Of a DNA stretch of 19,586 nt, positions 8,487-14,828 are shown one piece after another. Positions within the stretch are counted from its first letter, which is position 1; every line of letters begins with the position of its first letter. This DNA comes from Actinomyces sp. ICM47 (GTDB taxonomy: Bacteria > Actinomycetota > Actinomycetes > Actinomycetales > Actinomycetaceae), in the NCBI RefSeq assembly GCF_000278725.1, contig NZ_ALCA01000017.1, forward strand, positions 1 through 19,586, written 5' to 3'. The notes under the pieces are model-generated. The model saw only the letters and a list, made by a program, of their open reading frames with translations, made no database searches and had not been told where the DNA came from. Both the position numbers and the translations under genes were made by a program.

Positions 8487-8549
8487 CCACGGCCTCGTCC
8501 CACGATGAAGCCCACGGGCTCGCGCAAAGCCCTGAGCACCGACATCCGC
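8487..8549. other. Fragments resembling DUF1266 coding sequence
   Basis: Between the two paralogues, 8517-8549 matches 8878-8910 of copy 2 at about 26 of 33 bases and would read GSRKALSTDI (GSRKALATDI in copy 2). In the opposite orientation, 8487-8508 resembles the DNA for SSWDEAW found in both copies. These look like debris of an earlier or additional copy, but short high-GC matches can arise by chance. Confidence 0.4.
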
Positions 8550-8552
8550 AGA

Positions 8553-8597
8553 CGGACCCCGACTGTGCGCCACCACTGGCAGAACGGTCGGGGTCCG
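8553..8597 (+). terminator. Hairpin after DUF1266 copy 1
   Basis: An inverted repeat of 14 bases with 13 pairs (8553-8566 and 8584-8597) and a 17-base loop lies about 100 bases past the stop of copy 1. There is no T tract, so it may be a weak or factor-dependent terminator, or an RNA-stabilising hairpin that insulates the promoter of copy 2. Confidence 0.5.
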
Positions 8598-8639
8598 CGC
8601 ACGTCACCCAGGCCTCGTCCATGCCCGCGCGCATAACGT

Positions 8640-8669
8640 TTGTGTGAGCGAGTCTCCATCGGGCACAAT
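8640..8669 (+). promoter_or_regulatory. Leaderless promoter of DUF1266 copy 2
   Basis: TTGTGT (8640-8645), an 18-base spacer and CACAAT (8664-8669) end 7 bases before the GTG at 8677. The segment ATCGGGCACAAT is shared with copy 1 apart from its first base. No Shine-Dalgarno precedes the GTG, consistent with transcription starting at the start codon. Confidence 0.6.
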
Positions 8670-8676
8670 CGTGACC

Positions 8677-9702
8677 GTGATTCCTCATTTTGTCTCTGAG
8701 ATGCCCATCCCCGTGATGCTGGCGGTCATCGTGGTGCTCGTCGGCCTGCCGATCGTCTTCATCAAGGACGCTCTGACCCGATCCAAGGGGGCCATGCCCG
8801 CGCCGACGGACGTGCGCAAGGCCGGCAAAGGCAACGAGTGGGACAAACTCAACAAGCATCACACACCCAAGTTGCGCGGATCGCGCAAGGCCCTGGCGAC
8901 CGACATCCATGCGCGCCTGCTCGCACCGTCCTTCCCCTACGCGCTGTGCCACGGCAACCCGGTCGACGCGCTCGCCGTGTCCGAACCCAGCTCCACTAAG
9001 GAGATGCTGTCGCGCGACTGGGGAGTCACAAACCGCTTAGAGCTGCTCCGCCAACTCTATTGGCTCCTCCACGAGGGACACCGCAAAGACTTTGGACACA
9101 CGCGCGAGCAGTGCGGCAATCCCTCGTGGCTGAAGAACCGCCTCGCGCGCCTCAACGAGGTCGCCGACGAGCAGACGGACGCGTGGGAGGAACGCTGGCG
9201 CATCCACCGCTTCCTCAACAACGACCGCGGCATCAACGACGTGGACTTTGGCGCGTGGGACTTCATCCGCGCGGCCATGCTGATCCGCGCGGGCGCTGCC
9301 CTCGGGTTCATCACGGACGAGGAAGCCTGGGACACCCTCGCGATCATCAACCACGCGCTTCACATGTCCTACTCTTCATGGGACGAGGCCTGGGATGCCT
9401 TCCGCCTCACACGCTGGCTGTGGGCCGCCAAAGGGCAGGCACAGGAGGCCGAGAACGACCTGCACGACCGCAACCGCGGAGAGTTCCTTATCGGAAAGAA
9501 CGGCCTGTGGACTGCGATCCCCTGGGACCTCCCCTCCCCCACGTCTCGTTTCCTCCTGCTCGATGTGCTCGCGGCCGAGGGCGGCCTGCACCTGCTGTCC
9601 CCCTCGGGCTGGGAGGACGCCTCGGCCTGGGAGAGGGAATTCGACACCCAGACGCGCACTCGCGCCCCCATGTCCATCGGCGGCAAGCCGATCGTCCAGT
9701 AG
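8677..9702 (+). CDS. DUF1266-family protein, copy 2
   Basis: A 341-aa tandem paralogue of the preceding gene, with the same domain layout. An N-terminal membrane segment (about residues 13-31, VMLAVIVVLVGLPIVFI) is followed by a charged linker containing DVRKAGKG and then the DUF1266 core with DWGVTNR, AWDFIRAAMLIRAG and SSWDEAWDAFRLTRWLW. The conserved end reads GGKPIV as in copy 1. The start was chosen by alignment with copy 1 and by the -10 box spacing; upstream in-frame codons at 8644 and 8671 lie on or before the promoter. The function is unknown. The strong conservation of both copies and of their promoters suggests both are expressed. A possible promoter for the next gene begins about 20 bases after the stop. 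Confidence 0.87.
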   Translation: MIPHFVSEMPIPVMLAVIVVLVGLPIVFIKDALTRSKGAMPAPTDVRKAGKGNEWDKLNKHHTPKLRGSRKALATDIHARLLAPSFPYALCHGNPVDALAVSEPSSTKEMLSRDWGVTNRLELLRQLYWLLHEGHRKDFGHTREQCGNPSWLKNRLARLNEVADEQTDAWEERWRIHRFLNNDRGINDVDFGAWDFIRAAMLIRAGAALGFITDEEAWDTLAIINHALHMSYSSWDEAWDAFRLTRWLWAAKGQAQEAENDLHDRNRGEFLIGKNGLWTAIPWDLPSPTSRFLLLDVLAAEGGLHLLSPSGWEDASAWEREFDTQTRTRAPMSIGGKPIVQ

Positions 9703-9724
9703 CCACGCCGCCGCGCACAGGACG

Positions 9725-9730
9725 TAGAAT
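9725..9730 (+). promoter_or_regulatory. -10 box upstream of yjdF-like gene
   Basis: TAGAAT is a five-of-six match to the -10 consensus and predicts a start near 9737, leaving a leader of about 120 nt before the ATG at 9858. No good -35 box is visible. Confidence 0.45.
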
Positions 9731-9736
9731 GAGTCG

Positions 9737-9857
9737 TCAGTCCTGATACGCGAACCGCACAGTCCAGTAGGAAGTCTGGACGATGCCTCGCATCCGTCGC
9801 TGCCCCGAGCAGAATCCAGCGTCATCGGGTCCACCGTGGTGTACCTGGAGACGAGTA
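9737..9857 (+). promoter_or_regulatory. Candidate structured 5' leader of yjdF-like gene
   Basis: This long leader contains a perfect 6-bp hairpin (9762-9767 with 9776-9781, loop of 8). It also has further pairing possibilities: GATG/CATC at 9782-9794 and CGCTG/CAGCG around 9798-9821. The Shine-Dalgarno GGAG at 9847-9850 lies near the 3' end. yjdF genes in Firmicutes are controlled by a riboswitch that senses azaaromatic compounds. I cannot show that this leader matches that class, so it is only a candidate. It also contains a 13-base match to the repeat array near 10398. Confidence 0.35.
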
Positions 9858-10283
9858 ATGAAGACGGAGTCCACACTATATTTCGATGGTCAGTTCTGGG
9901 TCGGTGTCATTGAGCGCCACGAGGCCGACCGTGTTCGCGCCGTTCGGATCGTGTTCGGCGCGCAGCCCTCAGACGCAGAGTTCTACGAGTTCCTTCTTGC
10001 TCACGCTAACGCTCTCCTGTGCCGCCTCGACGAGGCCGCTTGGACGCCCGATATGGCCCAACGCCAGACGACACACCACAACCCTAAGCGCGCACAGCGC
10101 CAAGCTTCTCGCCTCGCTCGCCGTGCGCTTCCTTCCACTGCGTCACAGGCATCGATTCAAGCGGAACGCGAACGCACGGCACGAGAACGAGCTTCCACGA
10201 CCAGGCAGGAGAAACGAGAGAAAGCTGAAGAGAAACGCCGACTCGCCCGCCTGAAAGCGAAAGCTCGCCACCGCGGCCACTAA
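9858..10283 (+). CDS. YjdF-like protein (DUF2992)
   Basis: A 141-aa protein resembling Bacillus YjdF. The N-terminus YFDGQFWVGVIERHE and the block VRIVFGAQPSDAEFYEF (about 28-46) are characteristic. A middle segment has NPKRAQRQASRLARR, and the end is a highly charged, probably helical Arg/Lys/Glu tail closing in KARHRGH, as in the family. The ATG at 9858 was chosen because the conserved start follows it directly and GGAG lies 7 bases upstream. An ATG at 9783 would add 25 residues with no family resemblance and would run through the leader hairpins. The function is unknown; in Firmicutes the gene is induced by azaaromatic ligands through a riboswitch. Confidence 0.8.
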   Translation: MKTESTLYFDGQFWVGVIERHEADRVRAVRIVFGAQPSDAEFYEFLLAHANALLCRLDEAAWTPDMAQRQTTHHNPKRAQRQASRLARRALPSTASQASIQAERERTARERASTTRQEKREKAEEKRRLARLKAKARHRGH

Positions 10284-10287
10284 GGGC

Positions 10288-10436
10288 TGCACGTTAACCC
10301 CTCGATACGCACGTAAACCCCTTGATACGCACGTAAACCCCATGACCTGTGCGTGGGCGGCGCTGCCCACGCGTATATCATCGGGCCCACATGCGGATCA
10401 TCGGGTCCACATGCGGAAGTGGGCGAACACGTACGG
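10288..10436. repeat. Head-to-head array of 20-bp repeats (array 1)
   Basis: Three contiguous forward units (10288-10307, 10308-10327, 10328-10347) are followed by a perfect hairpin (10351-10372) and three contiguous inverted units (10377-10396, 10397-10416, 10417-10436). Forward unit 2 reads CGCACGTAAACCCCTTGATA. Inverted unit 2, shifted by one base to align and read on the minus strand, is CGCATGTGGACCCGATGATC. Conserved positions are CGCAYGT at the left and CCC in the middle. The array begins 5 bases after the YjdF stop, between convergent genes. Function unknown; it is not CRISPR because there are no spacers. Confidence 0.85.
10351..10372 (+). terminator. Hairpin at centre of repeat array 1
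   Basis: A perfect 8-bp stem GCGTGGGC/GCCCACGC with a 6-base loop lies 67 bases after the yjdF stop. It lacks a T tract. It could terminate yjdF transcription or be the symmetry centre of the repeat array. Array 3 has an analogous TGGGC-N6-GCCCA hairpin at 18994-19009. Confidence 0.5.
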
Positions 10437-10444
10437 CCATGAAG

Positions 10445-10543
10445 TGGATAGGAAAGCACGAACTGGATAGCTTACGACGTTGTGGATAGGAAAATAACCT
10501 ATCCAGAATCGCGGTTCCTATCCAAATCGGCATTTCCTATCCA
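10445..10543. repeat. Head-to-head 19-bp iteron-like array (array 2)
   Basis: The core TGGATAG(G) occurs in forward orientation at 10445, 10464 and 10483. Its complement CCTATCCA occurs at 10498, 10517 and 10536. All steps within each set are exactly 19 bases. The two middle copies form a perfect 8-bp stem with an AT-rich 7-base loop (AAAATAA). Several units also carry GCACG before the core, like the neighbouring 20-bp family. It could be protein-binding iterons or an RNA hairpin. One copy (TGTGGATAG) is one base from a DnaA box. Confidence 0.85.
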
Positions 10544-10639
10544 GAACGTGCAGCCGCTCCCTCCCTGGTGGAGGACGCCGCGATGCAGGCCCCGCGCCAG
10601 CAGTCCCGCAGTAGCAGGCGCCCGCGCACACAACGACGC

Positions 10640-10711
10640 TCAGTACGTCCGGAATCCCCAGCGGATCAGGTCACGCAGCGGGGTCTCGATCTCGGCGCGG
10701 ACGCGCCGCGC
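10640..10711 (-). pseudogene. Relic of methyltransferase 3' end
   Basis: On the minus strand this reads VRAEIETPLRDLIRWG, then FRTY and a stop. The last codons of the methyltransferase at 14829-14897 read VRAEVEAPLRDLIRWG, then FLTY and a stop. The DNA match (10631-10703 against 14820-14892) is 63 of 73 bases. Upstream of this the frame loses similarity and no start exists, so it is a broken remnant of about 22 codons. Together with the intact gene it flanks the SWIM/DUF6493 pair. Confidence 0.85.
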
Positions 10712-10725
10712 TGAGTGTTTCCACC

Positions 10726-10741
10726 GCCTCGCGCGCGAGGC
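10726..10741 (-). terminator. Palindrome after DUF6493-like gene
   Basis: A perfect 16-base palindrome (GCCTCGCGCGCGAGGC) lies 65 bases past the stop of the DUF6493-like gene. It could form a hairpin in the transcript and serve as a terminator, but there is no T tract, so this is a weak call. Confidence 0.3.
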
Positions 10742-10805
10742 CCGTCGGAGCATCCCAAGGCCGTTCAGAGCATCCCCCGGCGATCAGCCAGGGTCGCAGG
10801 CGCGG

Positions 10806-13259
10806 TCATTGTCCCTTCTCTTTCAGCGTGCGAGCATACCTGGCCGTCTGGGAGGTCCCTCGGAAAAGGGCGAGCCAGCCAGCAAGCTCCTCGCCCAGCG
10901 GTGGTGCCCACCCCTCGGCCTGCGCCCGCGCGTACTGCGCGGTCACGGCACCCAGCAGCTGTCCGATGCCCGTGCGCCCACGCTCAAGCCCGGGGAGCAG
11001 CGCGAGCGCCAGATCGAGCGCGAGTCGCGGGTCCACGTTCCCCAAATCCTTGAACGCCTGCGCCCACCGGTTCAGTTTCACGGTGTGCGCCACAGCCGCG
11101 AAACCAGCCACGGCCTCGTCGAAGGAGAGGTCCCCGCGCGCCACCAGGGAGGCCAGGGCCTCGACGCCAAGCGCACGCGACTCCACCTCGCGTTCTCCCA
11201 TCGCCTGGCCAAGAAACCCCGCGGACAGCGAATCCCAGCGTCCGCCGTGCTCACACAGGGCCCGGTAGCACTCACAGGTCAGCTGGGTGTTGTCAAGCAC
11301 GTACCACTGCGAGGCGAGCAGGCAGACGGCGAAGTGGCGTACCAACGCGGGGTAGATGTAGCGGTGGGCAGTAAAATCGCCCGAAGCACTCGCAATATCC
11401 GCAAGCGCGCTCAGCTCCGCTCCCGCCGCGCCCGTCTGCGCACCGACGATACGCGGGGTAAAGAACGCATAGACGGGCGAGCCGTCACGCGCGACCTTCG
11501 GCTTCCCGCTGCGCGACTCGTAGGCGGGGTGCCCCTCCCACGCAACGGAGAGGGAGGACAGGTAGCCCTCGGCACGTCTGCGCACCACCCCCTCAAGGGC
11601 GAGGCGAATGCGGGCAACAGCGGAGGACGGCAGGTCCTCCTCCCGTTCCTCCACGAGCGCGAGCGCCGCTGCGCAGTCCGGGTGCTCAGTGTCTACGCGC
11701 AGCAGCGCCTGGGTGAGGTCGGCTGGAAGGGGGGTGGCGTTCCCATTGTCCAGGGCACGGCGCACGAGCGTCAGGGGATTCACGGCTCCCCGGTCATCGG
11801 TCGGCGTCGCCAGGAGGCGGTAGCGCTGCCCGCATGCGAGCAGGCCCGCGACCTCAATGATGCGCTCTCGCATGAGGGTGGGCATGTTCTCCGATTCCAA
11901 CCACGTGGTGGCTGTGGTCAGCGGGTTGCGCGCGCCCTCCTCTCCCCCATCGAGGGCTATCTGCAGGAGACGTCCGAGCATGCGCTCGTACCCAAATCTG
12001 CGCGTGGTTAGGCGCCACACAAGCGGGCGCAGCGGTTCCAGCGCACTCGGCTCGAACTCGGGGGATGTCAGGAACGCGAGCAGCAGCTCGTATTCGAGCC
12101 CCATCTGCGCCTTCTCGGCCAGGACGCCGACCCGCCCGCTCACGTCCTCCGCGCTCATCGGTACCAGGTCGGCCACCTCCCGGGGAGGCGGCAGGAAGGC
12201 TTCGGGCTCGACCTGAGTCCGCGCCTCGTGGACGAGGCCGGGGCCGGGCCGGTCGCCCACCGTTCCGGCGGACACAAACTCGCGCGCCTCGGGGGTAACC
12301 AGCGGGTCCAGATCAGCCTGGCTCACGATGGCTGCGACGCTCTCACGCGTCAAGAGGCTGGCGGTCACGTAGTCGCGCGCGAGGCCCAGCGCTGCCCGCT
12401 GCACCTGCGCGTCCGGGAAGGAGAACGCAACGCCGAGCAGGGGTTCGAGGCCGGTGCCCTCCACGGCCCCGAGGCCGTCACGCAAGACCCCAAGCACTCG
12501 CAGGGCATTCGCCTTCGACCCCATGAGCGCGCCCTCGCAGCTGCGCGCAAACAGCTCCAAGTCGAGGCGACCGGCCTTGGCGAGGGCGGTCAGCTGTCCA
12601 ACCGCCAGGGTCACGGTCGGCCCAACGGGAGAGGACATGAGGGTACAGAGGACCACCTGGCGGGACTCGACCTCGTCAAGGGTCATGGCGAGCAGGCGCA
12701 GGGTGCGCGAGTACCAACCGGCGCGCGCGGAGGGCAGGTCGGCGACGAGCATATCGAGGAGAGCATCGATGAGGCGATCCCGGTCGACGAGTCCCTCGTT
12801 AACACTGGCTTCAAGCGTGCGCGACCAACCGGGCGACAGCCTCGAACCCATGGTGGCAGAACGGTCGGAGGAGGACAGCGACACGCCGCTGTTGCCTTCC
12901 TGACGGAGTATCCCCCACACCAGCTCCTCGCGCAGCTCCTGATCGGCGCGCATGAGGGGCAGTTGCAGCCCGGGTTCGAGGCCGATGAGCGCCGTCAGGT
13001 ACCGCTCGTCATGCTCGAGGGCCAGGTCGCCGTTCAACTCAGCCAGGCGCAGGAAGCCGATGCCGTCCAACCACGGGCCGGACAGCCGGGAACTCATGCT
13101 TAGGTCACTATCCGTGGGCGGGCCCCCGTTGATCTCCAGCATGCGCGCGTAGACCTCGTCGAGCGTCCACTGATCCGGGTGCTGCCGGACCCACAGATGC
13201 AGCCTCCAAAAGTCCATGCATTCATCCAGCGTGTCGGGCAGCCAACGGATGTTGCTCAC
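10806..13259 (-). CDS. DUF6493-like HEAT-repeat protein
   Basis: A protein of 817 aa from a GTG start. It is rich in leucine and alanine with repeated short amphipathic helices, as in HEAT-type scaffolds. The stretch DRLIDALLDML...RAGWYSRTLRLLAMTLDEVESR and the following ladder resemble DUF6493 proteins, which in other actinobacteria are commonly encoded beside SWIM proteins. The GTG at 13259 overlaps the SWIM gene's stop (GTGA) and follows AAGGAGG with good spacing. The ATG at 13337 would add 26 residues inside the upstream gene and has no such site. There is no signal peptide, membrane segment or catalytic motif. It is likely co-translated with the SWIM protein and may act with it; the function is unknown. 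Confidence 0.8.
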   Translation of the reverse strand: MSNIRWLPDTLDECMDFWRLHLWVRQHPDQWTLDEVYARMLEINGGPPTDSDLSMSSRLSGPWLDGIGFLRLAELNGDLALEHDERYLTALIGLEPGLQLPLMRADQELREELVWGILRQEGNSGVSLSSSDRSATMGSRLSPGWSRTLEASVNEGLVDRDRLIDALLDMLVADLPSARAGWYSRTLRLLAMTLDEVESRQVVLCTLMSSPVGPTVTLAVGQLTALAKAGRLDLELFARSCEGALMGSKANALRVLGVLRDGLGAVEGTGLEPLLGVAFSFPDAQVQRAALGLARDYVTASLLTRESVAAIVSQADLDPLVTPEAREFVSAGTVGDRPGPGLVHEARTQVEPEAFLPPPREVADLVPMSAEDVSGRVGVLAEKAQMGLEYELLLAFLTSPEFEPSALEPLRPLVWRLTTRRFGYERMLGRLLQIALDGGEEGARNPLTTATTWLESENMPTLMRERIIEVAGLLACGQRYRLLATPTDDRGAVNPLTLVRRALDNGNATPLPADLTQALLRVDTEHPDCAAALALVEEREEDLPSSAVARIRLALEGVVRRRAEGYLSSLSVAWEGHPAYESRSGKPKVARDGSPVYAFFTPRIVGAQTGAAGAELSALADIASASGDFTAHRYIYPALVRHFAVCLLASQWYVLDNTQLTCECYRALCEHGGRWDSLSAGFLGQAMGEREVESRALGVEALASLVARGDLSFDEAVAGFAAVAHTVKLNRWAQAFKDLGNVDPRLALDLALALLPGLERGRTGIGQLLGAVTAQYARAQAEGWAPPLGEELAGWLALFRGTSQTARYARTLKEKGQ

Positions 13260-14650
13260 GATTCCTCCTTCAAGACCAGACAGACGGCGAGGACGTGCTT
13301 GCAGGGACCGCGCCCGCCCCTGTGTTTCATCCACCACGGACAGGTACAGCTGTACTCGCCGATGGCATAGGGGTCGGCGGGCACCTCCACCCGGTAGCGG
13401 TTCGCGCCCGAGGCGACGCGGAAGCGTGCCCCCTCCTCGCGGGTGATCGCGCCGCGTTCAATCAGCATGCGTGCGCCCGACAGGCGCGGGTGCATCGCGG
13501 TGAGCGCGTCGGGGCGGACGGGCAGGGGGCGGTGAAAGTAGGCACCCTCGGTAACGTCGAAGCCGACCTGCCCGCTCGATGCGAGGAGCGCCAGGCCGCC
13601 AGCCACCCGGTCGGGGGCCAGGCCGGAGCGGGCCGCCATGAGCTGCGTATCAATGCGCGGCTCGAAGGAGAGCAGGGCGGAGAGCGCGTCCGCGTCTTCC
13701 TCGACACGCGGGTTGCCGAGGGATGCCAGGACCGCACCCTCCCCCGAGAAGCCGCGCGACTTGGCGGGGCTGAGCCCCACGCTCAGCCGCGCACCCGGCA
13801 TGCGGGCGACCCACAGGGAGGCGACCGGCTCGCTGTCCGCGTCCACGTCAGGTCCGTAGGCTTCGAGCGAAGTGATCAAGTGCAGGAGCGGCTCGAACAC
13901 GCGCAGCCGCTCGGGTCCTGCGACGCACGCGGCCCCCGGCGCGGGCCTGGTCCCCAGGCGCAGGCCGCGTACGGCCCGCCCCGCCCACATGACCGTACCC
14001 GTCGCGCTGGACTTGGGCAGGCCTCGGATAAACGCGCGGGCCTGCGCGGCGTTCAACGCGTGGAGCGGCATCATTGCGGAGGAGAGCATCTGCGTCTCCG
14101 CGAAGCCCTTGAGCCAGCGCAGGGACAACGGCACCTTCTCCTCCGTGACCTCCTCGTCCAGGGTCGTGGCCGTCAGCCCCTCCTCACCCACACTCAAGTG
14201 CAGGGGTTCCCCGGCTCGCAGCGACGCCAGGGCGGCGCGCAGCGGCTGGTTCACGTCCACGTTGGTCACGCCGACCGCACAGTGAGCGGCGTCCAGGGCC
14301 GAGGCCTCCACGTCGAGCCTGGCGTACACGCCGCAGCACACGCTAAAAGACTCGAAGCGCAGGCCCTCGGCCGTGTTAGTCACGACCGGGTCGAGCATCC
14401 CGATGCGGGTGAGGCCACCGCCTGGAGCAACGACCATGCCGGGCGGCACGTAGAAGCGGGTGCGCGCCACGCGTGCGACCGCGAGCAGGCCGGCGGCCAC
14501 CACGTCGGGGCGCTCCATGAATCCCGAGAAGAAATAGGGGCACGCGGCCTCCCCCTCGGGGGTGGACCCTCCCGAGGTCGCCAGCGCAAGTCCCGCATGT
14601 TCATCCAAGCGCGAGGGAACGCCGTAGCGGTAGGCCAGCTCGTAGTCCAT
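13256..14650 (-). CDS. SWIM zinc-finger protein
   Basis: A 464-aa protein ending in a SWIM motif: C435-T-C437 ... C450-K-H452 (CTCPWW ... PCKH). SWIM fingers bind zinc and are thought to contact DNA or protein partners. The rest has no recognised catalytic residues. The N-terminus has the family-like opening MDYELAYRYG and a region rich in Ala/Gly/Leu. I prefer the ATG at 14650 because AAGGAG lies just before it; the ATG at 14668 lacks a ribosome site. TTAGCC preceded by TG near 14680 may be the -10 box. The gene overlaps the DUF6493-like gene by 4 bases (GTGA), so the two are made together. In other actinobacteria such pairs often sit with an AAA+ ATPase and a VWA protein, which are absent here. 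Confidence 0.85.
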   Translation of the reverse strand: MDYELAYRYGVPSRLDEHAGLALATSGGSTPEGEAACPYFFSGFMERPDVVAAGLLAVARVARTRFYVPPGMVVAPGGGLTRIGMLDPVVTNTAEGLRFESFSVCCGVYARLDVEASALDAAHCAVGVTNVDVNQPLRAALASLRAGEPLHLSVGEEGLTATTLDEEVTEEKVPLSLRWLKGFAETQMLSSAMMPLHALNAAQARAFIRGLPKSSATGTVMWAGRAVRGLRLGTRPAPGAACVAGPERLRVFEPLLHLITSLEAYGPDVDADSEPVASLWVARMPGARLSVGLSPAKSRGFSGEGAVLASLGNPRVEEDADALSALLSFEPRIDTQLMAARSGLAPDRVAGGLALLASSGQVGFDVTEGAYFHRPLPVRPDALTAMHPRLSGARMLIERGAITREEGARFRVASGANRYRVEVPADPYAIGEYSCTCPWWMKHRGGRGPCKHVLAVCLVLKEES

Positions 14651-14757
14651 GTCGCTCCTTCGCGTCATTGTGGCGCCAGGCTAACACAGGGGCCCCACGT
14701 CTGGAGTCGGCTTCGCACCCGCCCGCGCTCACAACACGCCCGAAATGACGCCGCACA

Positions 14758-14779
14758 GCCCACCCGATACAGCGTGGGC
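14758..14779 (-). terminator. Possible terminator after methyltransferase
   Basis: GCCCAC (14758-14763) and GTGGGC (14774-14779) form a 6-bp stem with a 10-base loop, 50 bases past the methyltransferase stop. No T tract follows. The rest of the gap 14651-14828 shows only GC-rich sequence and the possible SWIM promoter. Confidence 0.3.
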
Positions 14780-14828
14780 GGGCGCGACCGCCTCACGCAG
14801 CCGCGCCCGCACGCGCTCGCAACAACGC

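Noticed and set aside
7720..8952. A 410-codon minus-strand frame over both DUF1266 genes
   Set aside because: The paralogue conservation is in the plus-strand frames, and the minus frame crosses the promoter and gap between them.
10288..10543. CRISPR array
   Set aside because: Units of 19-20 bases are contiguous with no spacers, occur in both orientations, and no cas gene is present.
10440..10545. Chromosomal or plasmid replication origin
   Set aside because: Only one core comes near a DnaA box and there is no dnaA, dnaN or rep gene nearby; kept only as a speculation in the findings.
10482..12011. A 509-codon open frame on the plus strand
   Set aside because: It is antisense to the DUF6493-like gene, starts inside the repeat array without a ribosome site and has a composition typical of a high-GC shadow frame.
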